From NCBI GenBank assembly GCA_902785645.1, contig CACZZG010000005.1:1-47574 (forward strand): a stretch of 47,574 bases of DNA. Reading direction: 5' to 3'. Of the stretch, positions 19,030-27,134 are shown in pieces. Position 1 is the first letter of the stretch, and every line of letters starts with the position of its first letter. A program made the position numbers and the translations under genes. The notes under the pieces are model-generated. The model ran no database searches. It was given only the letters and a program-made list of their open reading frames with translations, and was not told the DNA's origin. The DNA comes from an uncultured Erysipelotrichaceae bacterium. GTDB lineage: Bacteria; Bacillota_I; Bacilli_A; RFN20; CAG-826.

Positions 19030-20628
19030 ATGAAAAAACTTTTATCAATCATTGCACCTATCGCTTTATTATCCACATTAGCTATGGGCGGCTGTGCCAA
19101 AGGTTTAGGCCCTGCCGATACAGATAATGTCGATGTAACAGTGGATACAAGAGGTGCCACAATTAGCTTCTGGACAGGTTTTGGAACGTCCATTAGTGAC
19201 AAATTAAAAGAAATCGTCGCTGATTTCTCTGCTAAAACTGGTATCACAGTTGAATACGAATCAAAAGGTGGATATCCAAACCTTCAAACCGCTATTAACT
19301 TATCAGTTACAAAGAAAGAATTCCCAAATGTTGCTGTTGGTTATCCAGATCACTTTGCTGGTTATGTTAACAGTAATATTCAATTACGTCTTGATGGTCT
19401 CATCAAGAACGATGAAAAACGTAAATCCGATAAGAAAGATGAAAATGGTCATGACGCCGATGCCGATGGCATTAGATTATTAGACTATTCCAATTTCTAT
19501 AAAGATTACACAAAAGAAAACGAATCATTAGAATTTAAAGCCGATGGTACAGGCTATGTCTTAGGCTTACCATTCAACAAATCTAGTGAAGGTATGGCAG
19601 TCAACAAAACATTCTTTGATTGGTTCGCCACACAAGAAGCATACAAAGATAAAATCTTTGTTCCAACAACATGGGGCGAAGTTAAATCCGTTGGTTTAGC
19701 CGTTAAAGACTTCTTTGCAACAAAAGGTGTCTATGGACATATTTTAGCAAGCGATGGCAATGTCTATGATGATGAAGCAGGTATTCCAACTGGTCAAACA
19801 AAAGTTTATGATGCTACACGTGTTGCTGATGCTGATGCATTCCGCTTATTGTCATATGACTCAACAGAAAACCTATTCATTACATTAGTTAGACAATTTG
19901 GTGGTACATTCACCGAATTAGATCCAACAAGAACAGGTAAAGGTTTTGCTGCATTTAACGATGCCGATAAGAAAGATAAGACCCTAGCCGCGATGGATAT
20001 GTATAAAGATTTAGCCGACAAGAAACTCGTTGGTATTCCAGCCACTTTTGGTGAATCCTTATATTGCTCCACACCATTCTGTAATGGACAATCATTATTA
20101 AACGTTGGTTCAACAGCCGGTATTTACAATGCCATTCCACAAGGCAATGCCTTCAAAGTTAAAGCTGCTGCTATTCCACAAAACGAAAATAACCCAGATG
20201 GTGCTAAATTCGTTATTTCTCAAGGTACAAACTTAGCCTTATTCAATAAAGGCACTGATAAAGAAAAAGTCGCCGCTTGGAAATTAATGGTTTACTTATC
20301 ACAACAAGCCAATGGTAGATTTGCTGCCGAAACTGGTTATTTCCCAACATGTGAAGACGCCACCAATTCTAAAGAATATCAAGACTACCTTGAAAGTAGT
20401 GCTGATGCCAAAGGTATGATCACCATTGAATGTGGTCGTATTAATAAAGAAGTCTATGGTAATAAAGAAGACGGTTGGGTGAGATTCGTCGACCCAGCAT
20501 TCTTAGGTTCTTCCGCTGTTAGACAAGAATGTGGTTATATTCCTGGTTACATCATTTCTGGTGAAGTCGGAACCAATCAACAAATCTTAGACGCAGTCTA
20601 TAAGAAATTACCAGACTTCACAAGATAA
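19030..20628 (+). CDS. ABC substrate-binding lipoprotein, family 1, copy A
   Basis: 532-aa extracellular solute-binding protein tethered by lipid (lipobox AMGGC, C22). The mature start ATISFWTGFGTSISDKLKEI is the typical first strand and helix of family-1 sugar-type binding proteins. NLQTAINLSVTKKEFPNVAVGYPDHFAGYV is shared almost word for word with the next gene. Binding proteins of this fold are usually about 420 aa, so this one is enlarged. It lies 18 bases after the permease gene with an AAAGGA site. Substrate unknown; the operon's nuclease argues for nucleosides or nucleotides rather than a plain sugar, which is inference. Confidence 0.9.
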   Translation: MKKLLSIIAPIALLSTLAMGGCAKGLGPADTDNVDVTVDTRGATISFWTGFGTSISDKLKEIVADFSAKTGITVEYESKGGYPNLQTAINLSVTKKEFPNVAVGYPDHFAGYVNSNIQLRLDGLIKNDEKRKSDKKDENGHDADADGIRLLDYSNFYKDYTKENESLEFKADGTGYVLGLPFNKSSEGMAVNKTFFDWFATQEAYKDKIFVPTTWGEVKSVGLAVKDFFATKGVYGHILASDGNVYDDEAGIPTGQTKVYDATRVADADAFRLLSYDSTENLFITLVRQFGGTFTELDPTRTGKGFAAFNDADKKDKTLAAMDMYKDLADKKLVGIPATFGESLYCSTPFCNGQSLLNVGSTAGIYNAIPQGNAFKVKAAAIPQNENNPDGAKFVISQGTNLALFNKGTDKEKVAAWKLMVYLSQQANGRFAAETGYFPTCEDATNSKEYQDYLESSADAKGMITIECGRINKEVYGNKEDGWVRFVDPAFLGSSAVRQECGYIPGYIISGEVGTNQQILDAVYKKLPDFTR

Positions 20629-20639
20629 GGAGGTCTTTT

Positions 20640-22244
20640 ATGAAAAAACCTATAGTTACGACCTTATTATCAGTTGCAATGCTAGGTGGCATAGCAGTTA
20701 GTTCAACAGCTTGTAAACCAAGTTGGAGAAACAAATATGCTTATGACATTGACTTTAATGCTGATGTTAAAGGCACAGAAATTGAATTCTGGACTGGTTT
20801 CGGTTCCGCAATTAACGACGTTTTAGAACCAGTTATTGCTGAATTCGAACACATGACAGGTGTTAAAGTTAAATATGAAAGTAAGGGTGGATATACCCAA
20901 GTCCTCAATGCGACAACATTAGCAGCGACAAGTGGTAAATTCCCACACTTAATCGTTGGTTATCCTGACCACTTTGCTACATATGTTAACCAAGACATTA
21001 TCGTTAGATTAGACTATTATTTCCAAAATGATGTCAGAAGTTCATTTGAACCTGATAATCAACAATTCAAAATTGAAGACTTCTATGCTGACTACATGAG
21101 AGAAAATCAATCTATTGAATTTGATGCAGAAGGCAAACCTTACACCTTAGGTGTACCATTCAATAAATCCACAGAGGTTTTGATTGTTAATGATACATTC
21201 TTCTCATGGTGTGCTGCTAATGAACCTTCATACAACATTCATGTTCCTGCAACATACGCAGAACTCGATACAGTTGGTAAATCCATTCTTAAATTATTAG
21301 ATGATAAAGGTGTCTATGATCACTATCTATTAAAAGATGGTACTGTGACCACAGAACAACCAGAAAATCCAAAAGATATCGTCTTAAATTTAAGTGGTAT
21401 CTTTAAATGGGGAACTGCAGGCAAAGCTCAAAAAGACTGCTTCAAACCATTCTCCTATGACTCACAAGCCAACTTATTCATTACATCCATTAGACAAAAT
21501 GGTGGAACATACACTGAATTAGATAAAGAAACAAGAAAAGGTTATGTGGCATTTAATTCCCCAGAAACCGTCGATGTTTTAAACAAACTAAACACAATGT
21601 ATAATGACCAAACATTTGGCATTCCAGCTGACTGGAATGAACAAAACTATGGTTCCAACCCATTTAAAGCTTCAAAGACCGTCATGACTCTTGGTAGTAG
21701 TGCTGGTGTCGCAAATGACGCTCCTACAGGCAATGCCTTTGATATTAAAGCTGCTCCAGTTCCATATTGGGATGCCGAAAGAAAATTCGTCATTTCTCAA
21801 GGTGCTAACTTAGCTTTATTAGATAAAGGTAGCCGTGAACAAAGATTAGCAGCATGGATGTTATTAAAATTCTTAACCAAATACGCTAATGGTTATATTT
21901 GTTCTCAAACATCTTATTATCCAGCTTCTCCATACGCCGAATTAGGTGGTATGTGGAAGGGTGCTGATGAAGAAAAATACGTCGACTACGCAACATGGCT
22001 TGGCGATTCATTAGAATCACCAAACACCACAGAAAGAATTAAAGGTCAAACCGCTAATATTAACGTTGATTACTACATCAAAGCCACTGAAAAGTGGACA
22101 AAATTCGTCGATCAACCATTCCCAGGCAGTGCTTCTGTCCGTGAAGAAGTTGCTTCTGTTCCAAAATACGTCTTCTTAGATAAGATGGAACCACAAAAGG
22201 CCATTGATGAAGTATTAAAACAATTAAGAGATTACGTTAGATAA
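20640..22244 (+). CDS. ABC substrate-binding lipoprotein, family 1, copy B
   Basis: 534-aa paralogue of the preceding gene, with the same FWTGFGSAIND, YESKGGY, VGYPDHFATYVNQDI, PFNKSTE and FVISQGANLALLDKGS blocks. Overall divergence suggests an old tandem duplication. The lipidation site is weaker (SSTAC, C25: serine rather than leucine at -3). It follows copy A by 11 bases with AGGAGG. Two binding proteins sharing one permease core would let the transporter take two related ligands, or bind two positions of one polymer. Confidence 0.9.
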   Translation: MKKPIVTTLLSVAMLGGIAVSSTACKPSWRNKYAYDIDFNADVKGTEIEFWTGFGSAINDVLEPVIAEFEHMTGVKVKYESKGGYTQVLNATTLAATSGKFPHLIVGYPDHFATYVNQDIIVRLDYYFQNDVRSSFEPDNQQFKIEDFYADYMRENQSIEFDAEGKPYTLGVPFNKSTEVLIVNDTFFSWCAANEPSYNIHVPATYAELDTVGKSILKLLDDKGVYDHYLLKDGTVTTEQPENPKDIVLNLSGIFKWGTAGKAQKDCFKPFSYDSQANLFITSIRQNGGTYTELDKETRKGYVAFNSPETVDVLNKLNTMYNDQTFGIPADWNEQNYGSNPFKASKTVMTLGSSAGVANDAPTGNAFDIKAAPVPYWDAERKFVISQGANLALLDKGSREQRLAAWMLLKFLTKYANGYICSQTSYYPASPYAELGGMWKGADEEKYVDYATWLGDSLESPNTTERIKGQTANINVDYYIKATEKWTKFVDQPFPGSASVREEVASVPKYVFLDKMEPQKAIDEVLKQLRDYVR

Positions 22245-22259
22245 TAAGGAGGATCGTTA

Positions 22260-23948
22260 ATGAAAAATAAAATCCTATTATTATTAGTCGCAAGCGCGAT
22301 GCTTGTGACCGGATGTAAAGCTAGAGGTGGTAAATGTCCTGCCACTCCAACAGGCGATACCGTTTTAGCTACACCTTACACCGATAGCTTAAAATTAGCG
22401 CAAGCAGATAAACTCGAAGGTGCTTCATTCGCTTCTACAAGCGAAGATAGCAAATCCTATGAGCATTATGGCTACGTCACATTAAAGAGTTGTACTGATG
22501 GTGACACCGCTAACTTCTCGCAAAAAGGCTATGTTGATGAAGATAAGAAAGAAATTACTATTAAGACACGTTTCTTAGGTGTTAATACTCCAGAATCAAC
22601 CGCTAAGGTTGAACCATGGGGCAAAAGAGCTTCCTTATTTACAAAACATATCTTAGAAGCCGCACAAGCAAAAGCGGACGAAGAATCCGCTGCTGCTGGC
22701 AAAACAGTTTATAACATCGCTTTGATTACCGATCCAGAAACGATGGGGGAAAGAGATTCCTCTGGTAACCGTTGGTTAGCGTTTGTTTGGTATCGTAAGA
22801 GTTCAAGTGATGCTTGGAGAAACTTAAACCTTGAATTAGTCGAACAAGGTTATTCAAGAAACCAATTATTTATCGATAGCAAAGTTTGTGACTATCGTAA
22901 ATCATTCGAAGCCGCAGGTTCCTTTGCTGAAAAGTGTGGAATCCGTGTCTATGGTGAAGAAGATGATAAATATGACTATACCGCTCAAGCATATGAATAT
23001 TCCTTATGGGGAATTAAAAAACACTATGATGAAATCGGTATTAACGATGAAGGTGGTTCTGGCGTTCAATTAATCGTCACAGCCTTAGTCGTTGGTATTC
23101 AAGGTGACAACATGTATTTACGTGATGTCTTAATTGATGAAGAACAATACGAAGAAGAAGGCGAAGGCGCACAACTCTTTGGTTTATACGCTTATGCTGG
23201 ATTTAACACCGCATTATGTTCTACATTAGCCAACCTTTCTGAAAAGGCCGGTATGGATGGAACAGGTGTTGGATTAGTTGTTAGATTCTTCGCACGTGCT
23301 ACAACCTATGGTGGAAACATTCAATTATCAGACGTTAAAACCGGAACTTCTGGTGCTAAAGCATTCAGAGTCATCTCCGCTGATAACTTTGATAAATATA
23401 AAGATTCCTTGAACTGGTCTCACCAATACAAGATTGATAAAGACTTTACATTTGCAGACTTGAACGTTTCAACTGCTCCAGTTGCTATTGATAATAGCAA
23501 GTTAGATAGAAACCACAAATCAGAAGATTGCAATTGTACAGATTTACTCCAATATCAATATCAATGGATCCAAGTCAATATGAAGATCAGAAAAGTCACA
23601 CCTTCTGAAGATGATGATAAAGAAGAACAAAAAAACATCGTCCGTGGTGCTGAAGATCCATATTGGAACAATTCAAATTCCGAAACAAAAGCCTATACAA
23701 TCTATGCTTCAATCGAAGACAAGAATGGTGAATCCATTTACACCAACATTAGAGTTGATGCTTCACTCAATCCATATGTTGCTCCAGCTTTCTTTGGCAC
23801 AAGTGACAAACACGATGTCAGTAGCGCTAATAGCCCAGTTGGCAAGACATATAAAGTGACTGGTTACTTTGTAAAATACTACGATAAGTTCCAAGTTCAA
23901 CTCGCAAATAACTACTTAGCCTATAAGTACATTGAATTAGTAGGCTAG
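22260..23948 (+). CDS. Secreted thermonuclease-like (SNase) lipoprotein
   Basis: 562-aa lipoprotein (MLVTGC, C19). Residues about 72-225 are a staphylococcal-nuclease-type domain: TDGDTANF (D80/D82), TRFLGVNTPES (R104, E112) and the third catalytic arginine in GNRWLAF (R171). These match R35, E43 and R87 of the S. aureus enzyme. N109 stands where that enzyme has the calcium ligand D40. About 330 C-terminal residues form one or two beta-rich domains I do not recognise, possibly OB-like nucleic-acid binders. It would cut DNA or RNA at the outer face of the membrane. It sits 15 bases after the second binding protein, in the same operon. Ends in TAG. Confidence 0.87.
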   Translation: MKNKILLLLVASAMLVTGCKARGGKCPATPTGDTVLATPYTDSLKLAQADKLEGASFASTSEDSKSYEHYGYVTLKSCTDGDTANFSQKGYVDEDKKEITIKTRFLGVNTPESTAKVEPWGKRASLFTKHILEAAQAKADEESAAAGKTVYNIALITDPETMGERDSSGNRWLAFVWYRKSSSDAWRNLNLELVEQGYSRNQLFIDSKVCDYRKSFEAAGSFAEKCGIRVYGEEDDKYDYTAQAYEYSLWGIKKHYDEIGINDEGGSGVQLIVTALVVGIQGDNMYLRDVLIDEEQYEEEGEGAQLFGLYAYAGFNTALCSTLANLSEKAGMDGTGVGLVVRFFARATTYGGNIQLSDVKTGTSGAKAFRVISADNFDKYKDSLNWSHQYKIDKDFTFADLNVSTAPVAIDNSKLDRNHKSEDCNCTDLLQYQYQWIQVNMKIRKVTPSEDDDKEEQKNIVRGAEDPYWNNSNSETKAYTIYASIEDKNGESIYTNIRVDASLNPYVAPAFFGTSDKHDVSSANSPVGKTYKVTGYFVKYYDKFQVQLANNYLAYKYIELVG

Positions 23949-23962
23949 AAAGGATTAACACT

Positions 23963-24415
23963 ATGAAATTTAAAGCATTATTCTTAGCTCCAGTCATGTT
24001 AATGGCATTAACAGGCTGTGGCAAAAAAGGCAAAACAGATCAACAAATTGTTGATGAAATGGCTTCAATGGTCACTAACATTGTCAATCCAGTTACTGGT
24101 TCTGGATTAGAACCAGGTTCAACCCTAAGATTGAAGAATAGTAATTACCTTTTAGGTGTCAAAACATTAAAATACGAAACAGAAAGAAAAAATAAAGATG
24201 GAACCCCGGTCGTTGCTGAACCAGAAATCAATTGGACATTCTCTAATGATAAATGGAAACTTCAGGAATACACAGCCGATGAATCATATACAATTTTAAA
24301 ACCAAAAATGATTTATAAAGCAGCTGATGAATATGATACTGATATAAAATTAACAATGACTTGGAATGGTTTAACTGCAGAGTCTACTTATCACGTTTCA
24401 ATTTACTACGCCTAA
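23963..24415 (+). CDS. Small lipoprotein of unknown function, last gene of the ABC/nuclease operon
   Basis: 150-aa lipoprotein (MALTGC, C19). I do not recognise the mature domain; it looks beta-rich and ends in alternating hydrophobic strands (AESTYHVSIYYA), which suggests an Ig-like fold. It starts 14 bases after the nuclease with a GAAAGGA site and is followed by a strong terminator, so it closes the operon. Co-transcription points to a role beside the nuclease or the binding proteins. Confidence 0.75.
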   Translation: MKFKALFLAPVMLMALTGCGKKGKTDQQIVDEMASMVTNIVNPVTGSGLEPGSTLRLKNSNYLLGVKTLKYETERKNKDGTPVVAEPEINWTFSNDKWKLQEYTADESYTILKPKMIYKAADEYDTDIKLTMTWNGLTAESTYHVSIYYA

Positions 24416-24425
24416 TAAGCAAAAA

Positions 24426-24455
24426 AGCCGTCATTTTGTTGGCGGCTCTTTTTTA
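24426..24455 (+). terminator. Terminator of the ABC/nuclease operon
   Basis: AGCCGTC / GGCGGCT stem (one G-T), loop ATTTTGTT, long T tail. It is the first convincing terminator after 15484. Confidence 0.9.
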
Positions 24456-24496
24456 TTTTAAAAAAAGTTTAACAAATTACTTTTACTTATATAAAA

Positions 24497-24502
24497 TATA
24501 AT
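24497..24502 (+). promoter_or_regulatory. Candidate -10 box for the following lipoprotein gene
   Basis: Perfect TATAAT. The upstream -35 region has only weak matches (TTTAAC 24468-24473 is too far, TTACTT 24477-24482 is close). Confidence 0.4.
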
Positions 24503-24533
24503 TACAGGTCAAACCTAACATAAGGAGAAAAAA

Positions 24534-25154
24534 ATGAACAAGAAATTATTCTTAATCCCATTAGCGGCTTTATTGTTAGTCGGTTGTAACACCAAAAAGC
24601 CAGCTAGCTCACAACAATCTGAGCAACCAAAATCAAGTGAACCAGCTCCATCTTCTTCTGAAGAACCAGCAAAAGAATGGACACAAGTCACACCAGTCGC
24701 AGGCAAAAAATATAAACTCGCTGAAGATGTTACTGCCGGAAGAACATGGTGCGCAGGCACATTTGATAGCTCCAAACACGTTATCAATGGTACAACAGAT
24801 GTTGATGAAGCGGCAGATGTCGAATTAGTCGCAGTTGAAGGTGGCTTCAATCTCAAAGTTACATTACCAGATGGCGAAACAGTTAAGTACATCAACTTCA
24901 ATGATGGTAACTACACTTCCCCAGCACTCGAAGATACCGCCAAATCAGTGTATGTCATTGGTGATCCAGGAAATGAAGATGCCGCAAAGAAAGCATTCGT
25001 CGAAAAGACATTAGTCACAACCTTTAAATATAAAGGCAACGACACCAAGATTTGTGTTGGTACACAAAAACAATACAGCACATTCGCAGGCACAATTGAA
25101 AAATATTGGGTTGCTGAATCCAATGCTCCTGCAATGTTCATGGAATTAAAATAA
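24534..25154 (+). CDS. Lipoprotein of unknown function with Ser/Pro/Glu linker
   Basis: 206-aa lipoprotein (LLLVGC, C18). Residues 20-48 are a low-complexity Ser/Pro/Glu linker (SSEPAPSSSEEPA), then a single domain of about 155 residues with many short strands (YKLAEDVTAG, FNLKVTLPDG, FKYKGNDTKICVGTQ). I do not recognise it. Strong AAGGAG site. It is a single-gene unit with a terminator on each side. Likely abundant and surface-exposed. Confidence 0.75.
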   Translation: MNKKLFLIPLAALLLVGCNTKKPASSQQSEQPKSSEPAPSSSEEPAKEWTQVTPVAGKKYKLAEDVTAGRTWCAGTFDSSKHVINGTTDVDEAADVELVAVEGGFNLKVTLPDGETVKYINFNDGNYTSPALEDTAKSVYVIGDPGNEDAAKKAFVEKTLVTTFKYKGNDTKICVGTQKQYSTFAGTIEKYWVAESNAPAMFMELK

Positions 25155-25174
25155 TTAATTCGCTTATCTAATTA

Positions 25175-25217
25175 AGGGTGTTCTTAATGAACATCCTTTT
25201 TTGTTATAATGAGGAAG
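25175..25217 (+). promoter_or_regulatory. Terminator overlapping an extended -10 promoter
   Basis: GGGTGTTC-TTAAT-GAACATCC hairpin and T-run end the upstream gene. The T-run leads straight into TGT-TATAAT (25202-25210), an extended -10 that serves the next gene, whose start lies 17 bases beyond. Confidence 0.65.
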
Positions 25218-25227
25218 AGGTGATTCC

Positions 25228-26337
25228 ATGAAAACCAAAATTATTTCTTTAGTTGCTTTAATTTCACTTATTTCTATTATTGGTTGTTCTAAAAAGAACT
25301 ATAAACCCGGTGATACATTAACCATAACATCTATTGAAATGGCGGATGAATATGGGGAATCCACACTTATTCAGCACAATGGGTTTGATATTTTAGTGGA
25401 TTCCGGTAGTGAACTAGATGCTAACCATGTCAAGGAAGTCTTAAATACAAAGGTTAGTGACAAAACAATTGATTTATTAGTGGTAACACATCCTCACGGC
25501 GATCATATTGGTGGAATCATTAATGATGCCTTAAGTGATATGACTATCAAACAAATAGTCGATTATGGATATACATATGTGACTGATGGCCATGATAAAA
25601 TCACCAACAATGAATATGTTCAAGCCTACATTAATAAAAGAAATCAATTTATTAGTAGTGGCGCTAAATATCACGGCATTGTGGAGCAAATGAATGAATC
25701 TAAAGTCCTTGCTATAAGCAAAAAGGATGATTTGAATCTTCGCTGGCTAAAAAATGATTACTATTTTAGTGAAAAGGATACGTTCCCCAATAGTGAATGC
25801 AAATCCACAAATCCAAACGTCACTTCCGTTTCATTTGTTTTGGAATATAAATATTGGAATTTAGTGATGTGCGGTGATATTGATAGCACATTCGCAGAAC
25901 CATCTATATCAAATAACCACGAAAAACTATTCAATGATAAAAATAAAAGAATACTTTTAAAAGGAACCCATCATAGCAGTTCATCTTCTATGGGATATAA
26001 GTTCCTAGACTGGACAAGACCAGAAATAATATTTACCTCTTCCGCAATGATTGATTCCGTTTGCGTTCCTAACGAAGTCGTATTGGGTAGTGGTGAAGGT
26101 CAACTTAATCATCCAAACAAATCAACAATGAAAAGAATGAAGGATAGATGTGAGACCATTTATTGGAACGGCATTAATGGTGACATCACTTTCACCACAG
26201 ATGGTGTTAATGATATGACTATGTCAGGCACTGGAAGGCATAAAGATTATTACAAAAAAGGCACAACTGATATTGCAGATAAAGAAAAAGAGAAGAGTGT
26301 TAAATTCTTCGATAGCGAATTCGCTAAGTATTATTAA
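25228..26337 (+). CDS. ComEC-like metallo-beta-lactamase-fold lipoprotein
   Basis: 369-aa lipoprotein (SIIGC, C20) with a metallo-beta-lactamase fold like the extracellular hydrolase domain of ComEC. The zinc motif THPHGDHIGG gives H88, H90, D92 and H93. DILVDSG (D58), LVMCGDID and KGTHHSS (H248/H249) complete the expected metal ligands. In ComEC this domain is thought to degrade the non-transported DNA strand. Here it is a stand-alone lipoprotein with no channel. It has a good AGAGGTG site and its own promoter. It lies 0.8 kb after a nuclease/ABC operon, which makes an extracellular nuclease or phosphodiesterase role attractive but unproven. Confidence 0.82.
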   Translation: MKTKIISLVALISLISIIGCSKKNYKPGDTLTITSIEMADEYGESTLIQHNGFDILVDSGSELDANHVKEVLNTKVSDKTIDLLVVTHPHGDHIGGIINDALSDMTIKQIVDYGYTYVTDGHDKITNNEYVQAYINKRNQFISSGAKYHGIVEQMNESKVLAISKKDDLNLRWLKNDYYFSEKDTFPNSECKSTNPNVTSVSFVLEYKYWNLVMCGDIDSTFAEPSISNNHEKLFNDKNKRILLKGTHHSSSSSMGYKFLDWTRPEIIFTSSAMIDSVCVPNEVVLGSGEGQLNHPNKSTMKRMKDRCETIYWNGINGDITFTTDGVNDMTMSGTGRHKDYYKKGTTDIADKEKEKSVKFFDSEFAKYY

Positions 26338-26346
26338 AACCAAATA

Positions 26347-26372
26347 GGTGCGGTAATCGCCGCATCTTTTAT
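26347..26372 (+). terminator. Terminator after the MBL lipoprotein
   Basis: GGTGCGG / CCGCATC stem (one G-T) with TTTTATTTAT tail. From here to the tRNA (26373-26498) I see only the tRNA promoter. Confidence 0.85.
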
Positions 26373-26452
26373 TTATGTATAAATTATCGTTTTCATCGTA
26401 AAAAGGCCTTAAATCGCTTGTTTTTATAAATAAAATACGTTTTGTTTTACTA

Positions 26453-26481
26453 TTGAAATGTCTAAACCTTTCATATATTAT
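26453..26481 (+). promoter_or_regulatory. tRNA-Lys promoter
   Basis: TTGAAA (26453-26458), 17 bp, TATTAT (26476-26481). Start expected near 26488, 11 bases before the tRNA. Confidence 0.75.
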
Positions 26482-26498
26482 TATTAAGCGCGAAAAAT

Positions 26499-26574
26499 GG
26501 TCCCTTAGCTCAGCTGGTAGAGCAACTGACTCTTAATCAGTGGGTCAAAGGTTCGAATCCCTTAGGGATCACCA
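26499..26574 (+). tRNA. tRNA-Lys (anticodon CTT)
   Basis: 76 nt with encoded CCA. Acceptor GGTCCCT / AGGGATC, D-arm GCTC/GAGC, anticodon stem ACTGA/TCAGT with loop CTCTTAA, T loop TTCGAAT. The anticodon CTT reads AAG. The T-stem (AAAGG / CCCTT) has one A-C mismatch at 51:63. Confidence 0.95.
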
Positions 26575-26585
26575 AACCGCAAAAT

Positions 26586-26618
26586 AAGCAGTAACTTCGG
26601 TTATTGCTTTTCTTTTTT
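26586..26618 (+). terminator. tRNA-Lys terminator
   Basis: AAGCAGTAAC-TTCG-GTTATTGCTT, a 10-bp stem with a UUCG-type loop, then a T-run. Confidence 0.9.
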
Positions 26619-26671
26619 AACCATTAATAAATATAGTTTGCTATATAATTAATATGTTAGAGGTGTTTCAT

Positions 26672-27097
26672 ATGAAAGAACCAAATGTTAAAGATCTAAA
26701 GAAATATTTACAAGGCATGGCTAAACTTCCAAAAGCCAAATATATTACTTCAGAAAGACTTTCTCGTATCGTTGGCATTTATCCAGAAGTGATTAATGAA
26801 AATCTTTCATATTTTGATCCAATGGTGAAGATGGATTATGAATTCAATCTTTTGGAACTCGTTCCACAGATGAAAAAGTTCATCGAAGCTAAAGAAGCTA
26901 AAAGAGCACCAACCCCAAAACCAGTAGTGGTGAAGAAGGATGAAATTGATTTATATGACAACTATTTTGATTTCATTTATAAGAAACTAACCTATGGTGG
27001 AATGATTGATAAGAGCGTGGAATTGTCTGATAAAGACTTAAAAATTCTTAAAAAATTAATTAGTGAAGAACTCGCAAATAGAAAAGGTAAGAAATAA
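26672..27097 (+). CDS. Small Rex-N-like winged-helix protein without NAD-binding domain
   Basis: 141 aa from ATG 26672, chosen because AGAGGTG lies just upstream (26659-26665); an ATG at 26654 precedes that site and lies at the expected transcript start of TATAAT 26644-26649. Residues 10-50 (KLPKAKYITSERLSRIVGIYPEVINENLSYF) resemble the N-terminal DNA-binding domain of the redox repressor Rex (SSKELAEALGV...RKDLSYFG). Rex then has a Rossmann NAD domain of about 130 residues. This protein instead has a Pro-rich linker and a charged helical tail. It may be a DNA-binding remnant or a nucleoid/regulatory protein. Moderate confidence in the homology. Confidence 0.55.
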   Translation: MKEPNVKDLKKYLQGMAKLPKAKYITSERLSRIVGIYPEVINENLSYFDPMVKMDYEFNLLELVPQMKKFIEAKEAKRAPTPKPVVVKKDEIDLYDNYFDFIYKKLTYGGMIDKSVELSDKDLKILKKLISEELANRKGKK

Positions 27098-27101
27098 AAA
27101 T

Positions 27102-27134
27102 AAAACTGAGCAGGTGTGCTTGCTCAGTTTTTTT
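27102..27134. terminator. Bidirectional terminator between convergent genes
   Basis: AAAACTGAGCA / TGCTCAGTTTT, an 11-bp stem flanked by A and T runs, serves the Rex-N-like gene on the plus strand and hepT on the minus strand. Confidence 0.88.

Noticed and set aside
18771-19247. 158-aa minus-strand open frame
   Set aside because: Antisense to the second permease and first binding lipoprotein, both clearly real; no ribosome site or family match.
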